From: JAAZKI01 sp012799905
Lineage (GTDB): Bacteria > Verrucomicrobiota > Lentisphaeria > Oligosphaerales > Oligosphaeraceae
NCBI GenBank assembly: GCA_050949415.1
Contig: JBMNFR010000004.1
Coordinates: 124,001 to 188,000 of the forward strand
Length of the DNA stretch: 64,000 nt
Direction: 5' to 3'
The translations under genes and the position numbers were made by a program. The first letter of the stretch is position 1. Every line of letters starts with the position of its first letter. The notes beneath the pieces were generated by a model. That model was not told the origin of the DNA. It did not search any database and saw nothing but the letters and a program-made list of their open reading frames with translations. This document shows positions 18,186 to 26,601 of the stretch, in pieces.

Positions 18186-18779
18186 GTGAACGACCGGCAA
18201 ATCCAAACCGAAAAGGAGTTGCTCCGAGCCTCATTGCGGCGTCTCCCGGCATCAGCCTGGCCTGACCCCGCAACCGCAGGCAAAGCGATTGCCAGACGGT
18301 TTGAGGAACTGGCTATTCTGCGGCCCCAAAGCGGCGTTGCCGGATTCATGGCCTGTGGGCGTGAACCCGACCTGACCGGCTGGCTGGCCGCCTGGTTAGC
18401 CGCAGGAGGTGACTTGTATCTTCCTGTCTTCGACCAGACAACTGGCGTGTACAGCTTGGCTGCTGTGACCGATCTCTCGACGCAGCTGGTCATCGGCCAT
18501 TACGCTATTCGCGAACCCCTTCCTGAACTCCCCAAAATCCATCCGCCCTATGGTAAGGAACTGGTCCATGCGTGGCTCATTCCCGGAGTGGCATTCACTC
18601 GGGATGGGCGACGGCTCGGCCGCGGTGCAGGCTTCTACGACCGGCTCTTAGCCGGCGCAGAAGGCGCCAAAATCGGCGTGGCTAACGACTGTCAAATCGT
18701 TGACGCTATGTCGACCGACCCGCATGACATCAGGATGGACATGCTCGTCACGGAATCACAACTGATTGTCTGTGAATGA
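18186..18779 (+). CDS. fau: 5-formyltetrahydrofolate cyclo-ligase
   Basis: About 197 aa. ATP-dependent conversion of 5-formyl-THF to 5,10-methenyl-THF in the cytoplasm. The family signature is clear: IPGVAFTRDGRRLGRGAGFYDRLL (about 133-156), with N-terminal KELLRASLRR (ATP-binding Lys/Arg) and GDLYLPVF. GTG 18186 has GAGGA 5 nt upstream and is preferred over TTG 18174. Its stop codon is 38 nt before the preferred start of RNase Y, which suggests co-transcription. Confidence 0.92.
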   Translation: MNDRQIQTEKELLRASLRRLPASAWPDPATAGKAIARRFEELAILRPQSGVAGFMACGREPDLTGWLAAWLAAGGDLYLPVFDQTTGVYSLAAVTDLSTQLVIGHYAIREPLPELPKIHPPYGKELVHAWLIPGVAFTRDGRRLGRGAGFYDRLLAGAEGAKIGVANDCQIVDAMSTDPHDIRMDMLVTESQLIVCE

Positions 18780-18817
18780 GAAAAGACCATTTGGGGTCCA
18801 GAAAGGAAGTGTCCTGT

Positions 18818-20455
18818 ATGCATTCTGTTGATGTATTCAACTGTATCCTCCTACCGCTAGCGGCGAGTGGAGGATCATGCCTCCTGCCATCCCTTGGCAT
18901 CATCGTCGTCATCCTCGCCATCCTCTGCGCTGTCCTGTTCGTCAAGAATATCCAGGACAAAAACCGCGCCCGCATCGAAGACGACATCCTTAGACAAACT
19001 GGCGAGGAAGCCGAACTGCTCAAGCAAAAAGCCTCCTTGGAAGCCGAAAACATCGTCAAGGAAGCACGCCTCAAAGCCAAAGAGGAACTGATCGCCTCGC
19101 GGGATGAATTTGAACAGTCCACCCGCCAACGCCGCAAGGAACTCCAGAAAATCGAGGAACGCCTCACCCAGAAAGAAGACAATGTCGACAAAAAACTGGA
19201 GACCCTGGAGAAACGCTCGGAAGAACTCGATAACCGCGACCGGAACCTGCGCGTTGAGGCTGAATCCCTGAAGACCAAGCAAGACGCCCTCGACGCCAAA
19301 ATCAACCAGCAAGTGCAGGAGCTGGAAAAAGTGGCCGGCCTGTCGCAGGAGGAAGCCCGCGAACTGCTCTTGCAGCGCCTGACTGAATCCCTGGAGGCGG
19401 AGCGCGGCGTCCTGATCCGGCGCTTCCAGGAGGAAAACAAGCAGCGCCTGCTCGAAGACGCCCAGGAAATCATGATCACCGCCATGCAGCGTTATGCTGG
19501 CGACTGCACCTATGAACGCACTACTTCGACGATTCCCCTGCCGAATGAAGAAATGAAAGGCCGCATCATCGGCCGCGAAGGCCGCAATATCCGCACCATT
19601 GAAGCTGCCACCGGCGTCAACGTGCTTATTGACGACACTCCCGAAGCCGTCGTCATCTCCTGCTTTGACCCAATCCGCCGCGAAATCGCCCGCATCACCA
19701 TGGAACGCCTGGTCGCCGATGGCCGCATCCACCCGGCCCGCGTCGAGGAAATCGTCGCCAAAGTACGTCGGGACGTTGAAGCCGAAGTCGCCAAGGCCGG
19801 GCAAGACGCCGTCACCCAGCTGGGCGTCACCCGCCTCCGCCAGAACATCGTCCAGCTGCTCGGCCGTCTGAAATACCGCTACAGCTTCTCCCAGAACGTG
19901 CTGATGCACTCCATTGAAGTAGCCAGCATGATGGGCGTCATCGCCGCCCAACTCGGCCTGGACGAACGCAAGGCCCGCCGAGCCGGACTGCTGCACGACA
20001 TCGGCAAGGCTGTTGACCATGAAGTCGAAGGCACCCACGCCGCCATCGGCGCTGATCTGCTCAAGCGCGCCGGCGAAGAGGAAGACATCGTCAACGCGGT
20101 CGCTGCGCATCATGAGGAAGTCGAAAAGACGTCTCTGATGGCCATCCTAGTGCAGATTTGCGACACGCTCAGCGCCAGCCGTCCCGGCGCGCGTTCTGAG
20201 ACGACCGAGTTGTATTTGAAGCGCCTGGAGCAGCTGGAGACCATCGGCAATTCGTTTGACGGGGTGGAGACCTGCTTTGCCATCCAGGCTGGGCGCGAGT
20301 TGCGCGTCATCGTGCAGCCGGAGAAGATCAGCGAGGATCGGGCTGCGGTTCTGGCTCGGGAAATGGCCGAGCGGATCGAAAAAGAAATGCGCTATCCCGG
20401 CCAGGTGCGCGTCTCCGTCATTCGCGAGACCCGCGCCATCGACTACGCAAAATAA
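18818..20455 (+). CDS. rny: Ribonuclease Y
   Basis: About 545 aa; membrane-anchored endoribonuclease that starts mRNA decay. An N-terminal transmembrane helix (LGIIVVILAILCAVLF, about 26-41) is followed by a long charged coiled coil (about 45-220), a KH domain with KGRIIGREGRNIR (about 246-258) and an HD domain with LLHDIGKAVDHE (about 391-402), giving the catalytic His-Asp pair. ATG 18818 has GGAAG at 8 nt; an upstream ATG (18776) overlapping the fau stop would add a non-conserved extension. All motifs are intact. Confidence 0.95.
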   Translation: MHSVDVFNCILLPLAASGGSCLLPSLGIIVVILAILCAVLFVKNIQDKNRARIEDDILRQTGEEAELLKQKASLEAENIVKEARLKAKEELIASRDEFEQSTRQRRKELQKIEERLTQKEDNVDKKLETLEKRSEELDNRDRNLRVEAESLKTKQDALDAKINQQVQELEKVAGLSQEEARELLLQRLTESLEAERGVLIRRFQEENKQRLLEDAQEIMITAMQRYAGDCTYERTTSTIPLPNEEMKGRIIGREGRNIRTIEAATGVNVLIDDTPEAVVISCFDPIRREIARITMERLVADGRIHPARVEEIVAKVRRDVEAEVAKAGQDAVTQLGVTRLRQNIVQLLGRLKYRYSFSQNVLMHSIEVASMMGVIAAQLGLDERKARRAGLLHDIGKAVDHEVEGTHAAIGADLLKRAGEEEDIVNAVAAHHEEVEKTSLMAILVQICDTLSASRPGARSETTELYLKRLEQLETIGNSFDGVETCFAIQAGRELRVIVQPEKISEDRAAVLAREMAERIEKEMRYPGQVRVSVIRETRAIDYAK

Positions 20456-20837
20456 GGACAAGTATCGCCATGGCCACTCCCGCCGCTTTAATTGCAAGCG
20501 AGAGCGCGACCACGAGCAACTGCATGGGTCTGACCCCAGAGCAGACCATGCAACAAGTCAGCGAAAACGACCTCTGCGCAGACGATGTAGGCTGGCGCTG
20601 GAAACTGGCTCTCAGCGGCGTCTCCCTGTCGGCGACCGTCTCAGGCTTTTGCAGGGCAAGGCCTGGCAGCGCCGACGCAACAGCAGGCGCACCTAGGCCG
20701 GGTCTCGCCTGCTGGCTCGCTTACCGATTTCCTGAGTAGCGCCGCCGAAACAGCGCGGCCGCCTGCTGGCTGGCGCCATATCCTGAATCGACTTGCTCTT
20801 CAACCTTGTCAACCATCCGTTTTCAGCCAAAGGAAAC
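20456..20837 (+). other. GC-rich interval with strong hairpins between rny and trpR-like gene
   Basis: Holds an 11-bp hairpin (TGCATGGGTCTG 20521-20532 with CAGACCATGCA 20542-20552, one bulge) and a perfect 9-bp hairpin (CAGCAGGCG 20681-20689 with CGCCTGCTG 20706-20714). GCCTGCTGGCT is repeated at about 20761. An 89-aa frame from ATG 20470 spans the first hairpins; it lacks family resemblance, is Cys/Ser/Ala-rich and has a poorly placed AAGGA. It may be a structured RNA or untranslated region. Confidence 0.4.
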
Positions 20838-21140
20838 ATGATGACCCAGGACCCGAAAATCAAGCCATGGGTGCAGGAACTCGCCGGAATCATCGGCCAG
20901 GCCAGGGATCAGCATGAGTTAGAAGTCCTCCTGGAAGGACTGCTGACGCCCTCGGAGCTTGAGGTGCTGCACCTGCGTTGGCACCTGCTCAGGCAACTGC
21001 GCCAAGGCTACACGCAACGCGAAATCAGCCGGAACCTCGGCGTCAGCCTCGGCAAAATCGCCCGCGGCTCCCGCCTCCTGAAGTATGGCTCAGAAGACTT
21101 TTCCCGGCTGTTCGAACGACTCAACCCCGATCTCCAATAA
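20838..21140 (+). CDS. TrpR/YerC-family regulator
   Basis: 100 aa, close to Trp repressor length. The core LTPSELEVLHLRWHLLRQLRQGYTQREISRNLGVSLGKIARGSRLLK matches the TrpR fold, with the helix-turn-helix at about 63-85 (QREISRNLGVSLGKIARGS). ATG 20838 has AAAGGA at a short spacing. It would bind DNA as a dimer; whether tryptophan is the corepressor cannot be told, and no trp genes are near. Confidence 0.82.
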   Translation: MMTQDPKIKPWVQELAGIIGQARDQHELEVLLEGLLTPSELEVLHLRWHLLRQLRQGYTQREISRNLGVSLGKIARGSRLLKYGSEDFSRLFERLNPDLQ

Positions 21141-21194
21141 CGTTCCCTAACCGCCCTCATCTTCCAGCCCACAAGTTGCGACAATGGATTTTCC

Positions 21195-22340
21195 ATGAGT
21201 AGAAAAAAAATCAAAGGCCGTTTTATATATGCTGCCAGCGAACGCTGCGCTGACCTTCTTTATGAGACTGGTTTTTCGGCTCCGGACCCATTTTTGTGGT
21301 ATTCGGTCGAGGATCAGAGCACGGTTGTCGTCAGCGTTCTCGAAGTCGGCCGCGCCGTCAAGCAATGCCATCCTAGCATCCAGGTCATGTCCCTTCCCGA
21401 GGCGGCTCGGCAATGGGGCATGCGCCGCGGCCCAGTTCGACGCAAGATGGTAAACTACATCGTCGCGATGGCTCGCCATCTGCAAGTCAACGCCTGGGAA
21501 GTGCCCACGTACTTCCCGTATGGCTTGGCAACCGAGCTGAGCAAGCGCGGCCTCACGCTCACCCCAAAATCGGACTTCAGCCCGGGCCGGGCTTGCAAAA
21601 GCGCCCAGGAAATCAAATACGTCCGCAACGGCGTCCGCCTTGCCGAACAAGGCCTTGCCCGCGCCCTTGATATTCTCCGACAGGCGAAAATCGGTCGGGA
21701 CGGGGTTTTGCTCTTGCAAGGACAGCCCCTCTTGGCAGAAACTCTCCAGGGCGAAATCGCCGCTGAAATCGCGCGCCGTGGCGGCACATCGTCCCACACG
21801 ATCGCCGCCCACGGCCAGCAAGCTGCTGACCCGCACCAACAAGGCTACGGCCCCATCCAGGCAAACACGCCAATCACGCTGGACATCTTCCCGCGGGACG
21901 ATGCGACCGGCTATTGCGGCGACCTGACCCGCACCGTAGTCAAAGGCAAAGCGCCAGAAATCGTTCGCCGCGCTTTTGACTCCGTCTACAAAGCCCAGCA
22001 GGCCGCCCTGGCCATGCTCCGGCCCGGCGTCACCGGTGCAGAGGTCCATAAAGCCGTCACGGAGATATTTGACGCTGATGGCTTTCCGACCGACACGGAG
22101 GCCAAGCCGCCGCACGGATTCTTCCACAGTACAGGCCATGGCATCGGCCTGGAAGTGCATGAAGCCCCGTCCTTGTCGAGCGCCGCCGCCACTCCGCTCC
22201 TGGTCGGCAACATCGTCACCGTAGAGCCTGGGCTGTACTATCCCGAATGGGGCGGCGTCCGCCTGGAAGATGTCGCTGTCATCACTCCGGAAGGCTATGA
22301 GAACCTGACCGAAGCGCCCATTGAACTTGAAATACCGTAA
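21195..22340 (+). CDS. M24-family Xaa-Pro aminopeptidase
   Basis: 381 aa metallopeptidase removing N-terminal residues before proline. The N-terminal creatinase-like domain is followed by the pita-bread catalytic domain. The five metal ligands of family M24 are visible: Asp in LDIFPRD, Asp in GDLTRTVV, His in STGHGIGLEVHE, Glu in VTVEPGLYY and Glu in RLEDVAVIT. Cytoplasmic, no signal peptide. It starts 54 nt after the trpR-like gene. Confidence 0.9.
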   Translation: MSRKKIKGRFIYAASERCADLLYETGFSAPDPFLWYSVEDQSTVVVSVLEVGRAVKQCHPSIQVMSLPEAARQWGMRRGPVRRKMVNYIVAMARHLQVNAWEVPTYFPYGLATELSKRGLTLTPKSDFSPGRACKSAQEIKYVRNGVRLAEQGLARALDILRQAKIGRDGVLLLQGQPLLAETLQGEIAAEIARRGGTSSHTIAAHGQQAADPHQQGYGPIQANTPITLDIFPRDDATGYCGDLTRTVVKGKAPEIVRRAFDSVYKAQQAALAMLRPGVTGAEVHKAVTEIFDADGFPTDTEAKPPHGFFHSTGHGIGLEVHEAPSLSSAAATPLLVGNIVTVEPGLYYPEWGGVRLEDVAVITPEGYENLTEAPIELEIP

Positions 22341-22438
22341 CCGCAAGTCGACATCCCCCGGCCGCAGAATCACCACGCGCTGCGGCGCCACCCTGCTGAT
22401 CTTCTTATCCATCACTCACTTTTCACCAGCATCCGAAT

Positions 22439-23317
22439 ATGGACAACGCATCTGTTCTGGCGGGCTTCCGCCAATTCACCCCTGAATCCATTCGCGCCGC
22501 GATGACGCACTGCCGGGCCAACGTCGCCGAAGCAGACCTCTGCTGCCGGGAAGTTTTGCGAACCTGCGCTGACAACCCGGGACTCCTGGCCGAAGAAGCC
22601 GCCCGCCATGAATTGAGCTGCGCGCTGCTCTACTTGTCCTATCGCCGCGACCAGCAGGCCGGGCCCGACTTGCTCCGGCTCGTCTCCCAGCCTGAGTTCA
22701 GCCAGCCCTTAACCGAAACCGACTGGCTTGTGCGCAGCTTGCACCGCTTCTTCGCCGCCTTGCTCAACCCGAACGAGGTCACAGTCATCAGCGACCTGAT
22801 CCTGAACCGCGGCCTGGCCACGGAAGTGCGCGAACAGGCCCTCCTGACCTACCCTTTCCTCCTCCAGGAAAACGCCATTGAAGAAAAATTGGTCGTGGAG
22901 GAATACCGCAGACTGCTCACCACCGCCATCGAAGGAAAACACCAGGACGCCCCACGCCTCTGGATGGCCACCGCCATCAACGCCGCAGTCATCGGCGGCA
23001 ACCAGCTCCGCCTCCTGATCAACAAGATGCTTGACAGCGGACTGCTCCAGGACCAGACCACCTTTGCCCGGCGCATCATCACCAGCCTCTTCCAAGCCGG
23101 CAGCCAGCGCTTCCGTGACATCTTCCGCAAAGAACACCGCGGCCACCTCACTGACGTTGATGCCGAAACCGATGGCCTTTTCGCCCCGCCCGAGGAGTTC
23201 GACGCCGAACTGCCAGAGCGCGGCCAGCCCAAAACCCGCACAGAACCAAAAATCGGTCGTAATGACCCCTGCCCCTGCGGCAGCGGCAAAAAACATAAAA
23301 AATGCTGCGGCGCCTGA
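22439..23317 (+). CDS. SEC-C motif protein with DUF1186-like helical region
   Basis: 292 aa. The C-terminus ends in a SEC-C zinc motif (RNDPCPCGSGKKHKKCC, the type found at the end of SecA). The preceding ~230 residues are predicted helical and resemble DUF1186 proteins (LSCALLYLSYRRDQQAGPDLLRLV, then ALLTYPFLL); this second assignment is tentative. Function unknown; SEC-C suggests zinc-dependent binding to protein or ribosome. Its stop lies 44 nt before the dapL start. Confidence 0.75.
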   Translation: MDNASVLAGFRQFTPESIRAAMTHCRANVAEADLCCREVLRTCADNPGLLAEEAARHELSCALLYLSYRRDQQAGPDLLRLVSQPEFSQPLTETDWLVRSLHRFFAALLNPNEVTVISDLILNRGLATEVREQALLTYPFLLQENAIEEKLVVEEYRRLLTTAIEGKHQDAPRLWMATAINAAVIGGNQLRLLINKMLDSGLLQDQTTFARRIITSLFQAGSQRFRDIFRKEHRGHLTDVDAETDGLFAPPEEFDAELPERGQPKTRTEPKIGRNDPCPCGSGKKHKKCCGA

Positions 23318-23361
23318 TCCGGCAGCAAAACGCCCAACCCCCCAGACATAAGGACATGCAC

Positions 23362-24594
23362 ATGGATTCTTATCTGCAAAAAATGTTCGCCGACCGCATC
23401 GGCGGCGCCAACTTCGGCAAAGACACTACCATCTACAAGTTTGAAAAAATCAAGCGGGCCAAGGCCGCAGCCAAGCGGGCCAACCCTGATGTCGAACTGA
23501 TTGACATGGGCGTTGGCGAGCCGGATGACAAGGCCTTCCCCGAAGTCGTCGCCGCCTTGGCAGAGGAAGCCGATAAAATCGAAAACCGCTTTTACGCTGA
23601 CAATGGCGGCGCTGACTTCCGCGCTGCGGTCAAACAGTATATGCAGGAACTCTACGGCGTCGACCTGGACACGGAAACAGAAATCATCCACAGCATCGGC
23701 AGCAAATCGGCGCTGACCCTGCTGCCGACCTGCTTTATCAACCCCGGCGACATCTCCGTCGTGACCGTCCCCGGCTATCCGGTCCTCGGAACCTGGACCA
23801 AACACCTCGGCGGCGAGGTGGTCAACCTGCCCCTGAAAAAAGAAAACGGCTTTCTGCCCGACCTTGAGGCTCTGACTCCAGAGCAACGCCGCCGCGGCAA
23901 GTTGATCTACCTGAATTATCCCAACAACCCGACCGGCGCCTCGGCCACGCCGGAATTCTACGACCGCGCCATCGCCTTTGCCAAGGCCAATGACTTCCTG
24001 CTGGTCGTCGACGCGCCGTATGCGCCGCTCAATTTCACTGGCAAGCCGCTCAGCATCCTGTCTCGCCCCGGCGGCCGGGACGTCGCCGTGGAGCTGCACA
24101 GCATGTCCAAGGGCTTCAACATGACCGGCTGGCGCCTAGGCTGGGTCTGCGGCAATGCCGACGCTATACGCGCTTTCGCTACGGTCAAAGATAATGCTGA
24201 CAGCGGCCAATTCCTGGCTATCCAAAAGGCAGCCGCCAAAGCCCTCGCTAACCAGAAAAACATCACCCCGAAAATTTGCGAAAAGTACCGCCGCCGGCTC
24301 GCCGCCCTCGTCGAGACCCTCAAGGAAATCGGCTTTGACGCCACTATGCCGGAAGGCTCATTCTTCCTCTTTGTCGCTATCCCCAAAGGCATTAAGGGCG
24401 GCCGGCGCTTTGCCAACGCGGAAGATTTCAGCCAGTGGATGATCACTGAAAAACTGATCAGCACCGTGCCCTGGGATGACGTCGGCCACTTTGTCCGCTT
24501 CAGCGCCACCTTTGTCGCTCCCACTTTGGCGGAAGAAGAGCGCGTCCTGCAAGAAGTGAAAACGCGCCTGGCTGACTCGACCTTCGAATTCTGA
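23362..24594 (+). CDS. dapL: LL-diaminopimelate aminotransferase
   Basis: 410 aa PLP enzyme of fold type I, converting tetrahydrodipicolinate to LL-diaminopimelate in one step for lysine and peptidoglycan. Family features: FADRIGGANFGKDTTIYKFEKIKRAK, IDMGVGEPDD, NYPNNPTGA, the PLP lysine in SMSKGFNMTGWRLGW (about 247) and the C-terminal RFSATF. ATG 23362 has AAGGA at 7 nt; the longer frame overlaps the previous gene. DapL is typical of Chlamydiae, Verrucomicrobia and Lentisphaerota, among others. Confidence 0.9.
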   Translation: MDSYLQKMFADRIGGANFGKDTTIYKFEKIKRAKAAAKRANPDVELIDMGVGEPDDKAFPEVVAALAEEADKIENRFYADNGGADFRAAVKQYMQELYGVDLDTETEIIHSIGSKSALTLLPTCFINPGDISVVTVPGYPVLGTWTKHLGGEVVNLPLKKENGFLPDLEALTPEQRRRGKLIYLNYPNNPTGASATPEFYDRAIAFAKANDFLLVVDAPYAPLNFTGKPLSILSRPGGRDVAVELHSMSKGFNMTGWRLGWVCGNADAIRAFATVKDNADSGQFLAIQKAAAKALANQKNITPKICEKYRRRLAALVETLKEIGFDATMPEGSFFLFVAIPKGIKGGRRFANAEDFSQWMITEKLISTVPWDDVGHFVRFSATFVAPTLAEEERVLQEVKTRLADSTFEF

Positions 24595-24610
24595 ATCCGC
24601 TGAGGCCGCC

Positions 24611-25315
24611 ATGACTTCAACCACATTGGAAACATGGGACTTCTGGGATGACGGCTGCCACGACCCAGCCTTCAACATGGCTGCGGACGAGGTGCTGCTG
24701 GAGTCATCCCAGGAGCGCGGCCGGCCGTTGCTGCGTTTTTATGGCTGGGATTGCCTGGCTGTCAGCATCGGCTATGTACAGCGCTTGGATGCGGCGCCGG
24801 CTGGCTTTGCCGTTGTGCGCCGTCCAACTGGCGGCGGTGTCGTCTATCATGACCATGACTTCACCTACACGGTCGTCGTCCCGACTGGCCACTGGCTGAT
24901 GAACCTGGACCGAGTGCAAAGCTATGACCGAATCAACCAGGCCGTGCAAGCCGGCCTGGCTGAACTCTCTTGTATGGCTGACTTGGCCGATGCGGACATC
25001 CCGCACTCGGTTGACCGTCTGACCATGGTCTGTTTCCAAAATCCGACCAAATACGACGTCCTTCTCAACGGCGTCAAGATTGCCGGCAGCGCCCAGCGGC
25101 GCACGGTGCACGGCCTTCTGCATCAGGGCAGCATCCACTTCGGCGGCCCCCTGCCCTATCCCCGGCCACGCCTGGCCCAAGCGCTGCACCACGCCTTTGG
25201 CACTGTCCTCAACATCGACACTGTCCCCTTCATCCCGACGGACGCATTGCTGCAAGACATCGCCCTTCGGCGCGACACCAAATACGCCACTCAGGAATGG
25301 AACGCGAGAAGATGA
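24611..25315 (+). CDS. Lipoate-protein ligase / octanoyltransferase family protein
   Basis: 234 aa of the LplA/LipM (BPL-LplA-LipB) fold. Motifs: DPAFNMAADEVLL near the start, RRPTGGGVVYHDHDFTYTVVVP (about 74-95, the lipoyl-AMP or octanoyl-binding loop) and KIAGSAQRRTVHGLLHQGSI with the conserved Lys and Gly-Ser. It attaches a lipoyl or octanoyl group to carrier proteins. The enzyme lacks the C-terminal domain of full LplA, so an octanoyltransferase (LipM-like) role is possible. Only 16 nt separate it from dapL. Confidence 0.85.
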   Translation: MTSTTLETWDFWDDGCHDPAFNMAADEVLLESSQERGRPLLRFYGWDCLAVSIGYVQRLDAAPAGFAVVRRPTGGGVVYHDHDFTYTVVVPTGHWLMNLDRVQSYDRINQAVQAGLAELSCMADLADADIPHSVDRLTMVCFQNPTKYDVLLNGVKIAGSAQRRTVHGLLHQGSIHFGGPLPYPRPRLAQALHHAFGTVLNIDTVPFIPTDALLQDIALRRDTKYATQEWNARR

Positions 25316-25319
25316 CCAA

Positions 25320-25540
25320 AGATAAGGGGCGAGGGGCTTTTTCTAGGGGCGAGGGGCGAGGGGCGAGGGGCGAGTTGAGCTTGGAATACATTACCGCTTA
25401 AGGGCAGTGGACGGTTGGCGAGGGGCGAGGGGCGAGTTGAGCTTGGAATACATTACCGCTTAAGGGCAGTGGACGGTTGGCGAGGGGCGAGTTGAGCTTG
25501 GAATACATTACCGCTTAAGGGCAGTGGACGGTTGGCGAGG
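25320..25540 (+). repeat. GGGGCGA heptads and three tandem ~55-62 bp units
   Basis: GGGGCGA heptads followed by three tandem copies of a unit containing GAGTTGAGCTTGGAATACAT and GGGCAGTGGACGGTTGGC, starting at 25372, 25434 and 25489. The spacings are 62 and 55 bp, so the units differ by exactly one heptad. Confidence 0.9.
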
Positions 25541-25542
25541 CG

Positions 25543-25598
25543 TAGCTGCTTGGGTGCTGTTGTTTTGCCTCTGTTCAGTGCTCGGGCTTCAGCCCGAG
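25543..25598 (+). repeat. 56-bp repeat ending in a CTCGGGCT hairpin, copy 1
   Basis: TAGCTGCTTGGGTGCTGTTG followed by TTTTGCCTCTGTTCAGTG and the hairpin CTCGGGCTTCAGCCCGAG. It is nearly identical to 44802-44857. The bases after the hairpin (GGGAGA) serve as the Shine-Dalgarno sequence of the next CDS. Confidence 0.85.
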
Positions 25599-25609
25599 GG
25601 AGACCCATT

Positions 25610-25849
25610 ATGAATGCCGATAACAAGCGCGAATATGGCCTTCAGCCCTTGGATGGGCTGATGCTCGAACTGGAGCTGGTCAACCACGACCTGGTCGCAG
25701 CATCAACCGAACAACTGACCCACAAGATGGTGTCCAAAGGCCGCAAAGGCCGTTGGCTGACGATGCCGGTGCGCATGAAAGTCCTGCGAGCCCTCAACCA
25801 GGCCAGCGGCAAGACTTTCGCCCTGACCGATCTCTTCAACTACGACTGA
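25610..25849 (+). CDS. Small hypothetical protein, 79 aa
   Basis: ATG 25610 is preceded by GAGGGAGA 6 nt away, supplied by the end of the 56-bp repeat. The protein is mixed charged with no signal peptide or membrane span; it has PVRMKVLRALNQASGKTFALTDLFNYD at the C-terminus and a basic KGRKGRW patch. I do not recognise a family. Codon use resembles its neighbours, which supports a real gene. It converges on the LpxH-like gene with a 9-nt gap. Confidence 0.6.
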   Translation: MNADNKREYGLQPLDGLMLELELVNHDLVAASTEQLTHKMVSKGRKGRWLTMPVRMKVLRALNQASGKTFALTDLFNYD

Positions 25850-25858
25850 GCACAGCCG

Positions 25859-26563
25859 TCAGCCCAGCAGTTCGCGCCACGGGCCGGTCTGATACGCGCC
25901 GGTCTCAGGGTCAAACAGACCGATGACCTGGCCATTTTTCCAGGCTGGAACGACGCGAAAGGCCCCGCCGCTGGCAAACTTCCACTCGGCCGGGATATGG
26001 AAATGGCCGGCAAACACCTGCCGGCCGGGATAGCGCCTGTCCTCGCGTTCAGCCCAGGCGCGCACCGGCTCTTCTGGCAGATTGTCGGCAATCCCACGCG
26101 CCTCGCTGCTGAGCTTGCTCTTCGCCCACGCCGTAATCGCTGGCGCGCCTGGCGTCCAACGCATGGCAGCATAGCCCAACCGACTTTTGGTCAGCCATAA
26201 AATCAACGCAGTCAGCAGCGACGCCATGTGGATGCGGTCGCCGTGCAGGAAAACGCAATCGCCCCAGGTCAACGCCAGTTCGGAAGAATGGCTGAAGTCC
26301 TCGCGGTGATGGCGATGCACAAAGAATTCGTGGTTGCCCTCAAGATACGCGACGAAACGCCGCTCTTTCTGCTGGCGGCACCAATCCAGCAAGTCCTGGC
26401 CAAAAGCATTGGGGAAATTCGGCAATGCGACCCAGAGGTCAACGATATCGCCGAGGAAGACGACATCGTGCTGACTGGCGGCGATGCGCTCCAGCATGGC
26501 CAAAAAATCGGCGGCCGAGGCGGCGTTATCCCGGATATGGGCGTCGGTAACAAGAATCAGCAT
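25859..26563 (-). CDS. LpxH-like calcineurin-type phosphoesterase
   Basis: 234 aa metallophosphoesterase. Motifs in order: TDAHI (Asp-x-His), GDIVDLW, GNHEF, HGDRI and GHFH, the two-metal site arrangement of UDP-2,3-diacylglucosamine hydrolases (LpxH), which make lipid X in lipid A synthesis. The LpxH specificity is inferred from GDIVDLW and the HREDFSH segment; other substrates are possible. Cytoplasmic or membrane-associated. It lies 38 nt downstream of the ZIP transporter on the same strand. Confidence 0.8.
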   Translation of the reverse strand: MLILVTDAHIRDNAASAADFLAMLERIAASQHDVVFLGDIVDLWVALPNFPNAFGQDLLDWCRQQKERRFVAYLEGNHEFFVHRHHREDFSHSSELALTWGDCVFLHGDRIHMASLLTALILWLTKSRLGYAAMRWTPGAPAITAWAKSKLSSEARGIADNLPEEPVRAWAEREDRRYPGRQVFAGHFHIPAEWKFASGGAFRVVPAWKNGQVIGLFDPETGAYQTGPWRELLG

Positions 26564-26601
26564 AGGCTGGAAGGAACTCGCTGTCTGGGCGTTCTAGTGG
26601 T

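Noticed and set aside
18776..18817. Upstream ATG of rny overlapping the fau stop
   Set aside because: The extension is non-conserved and ATG 18818 has the better Shine-Dalgarno spacing; the overlap is still possible.
18875..20113. 412-aa minus-strand open frame
   Set aside because: Lies wholly antisense to rny; arises from the GC bias at third codon positions. Similar long shadows lie opposite dapL, dnaE, rng and recN.
20456..20837. tmRNA or RNase P RNA gene
   Set aside because: No tRNA-like ends, T-loop, tag reading frame with stop, or RNase P signature found.
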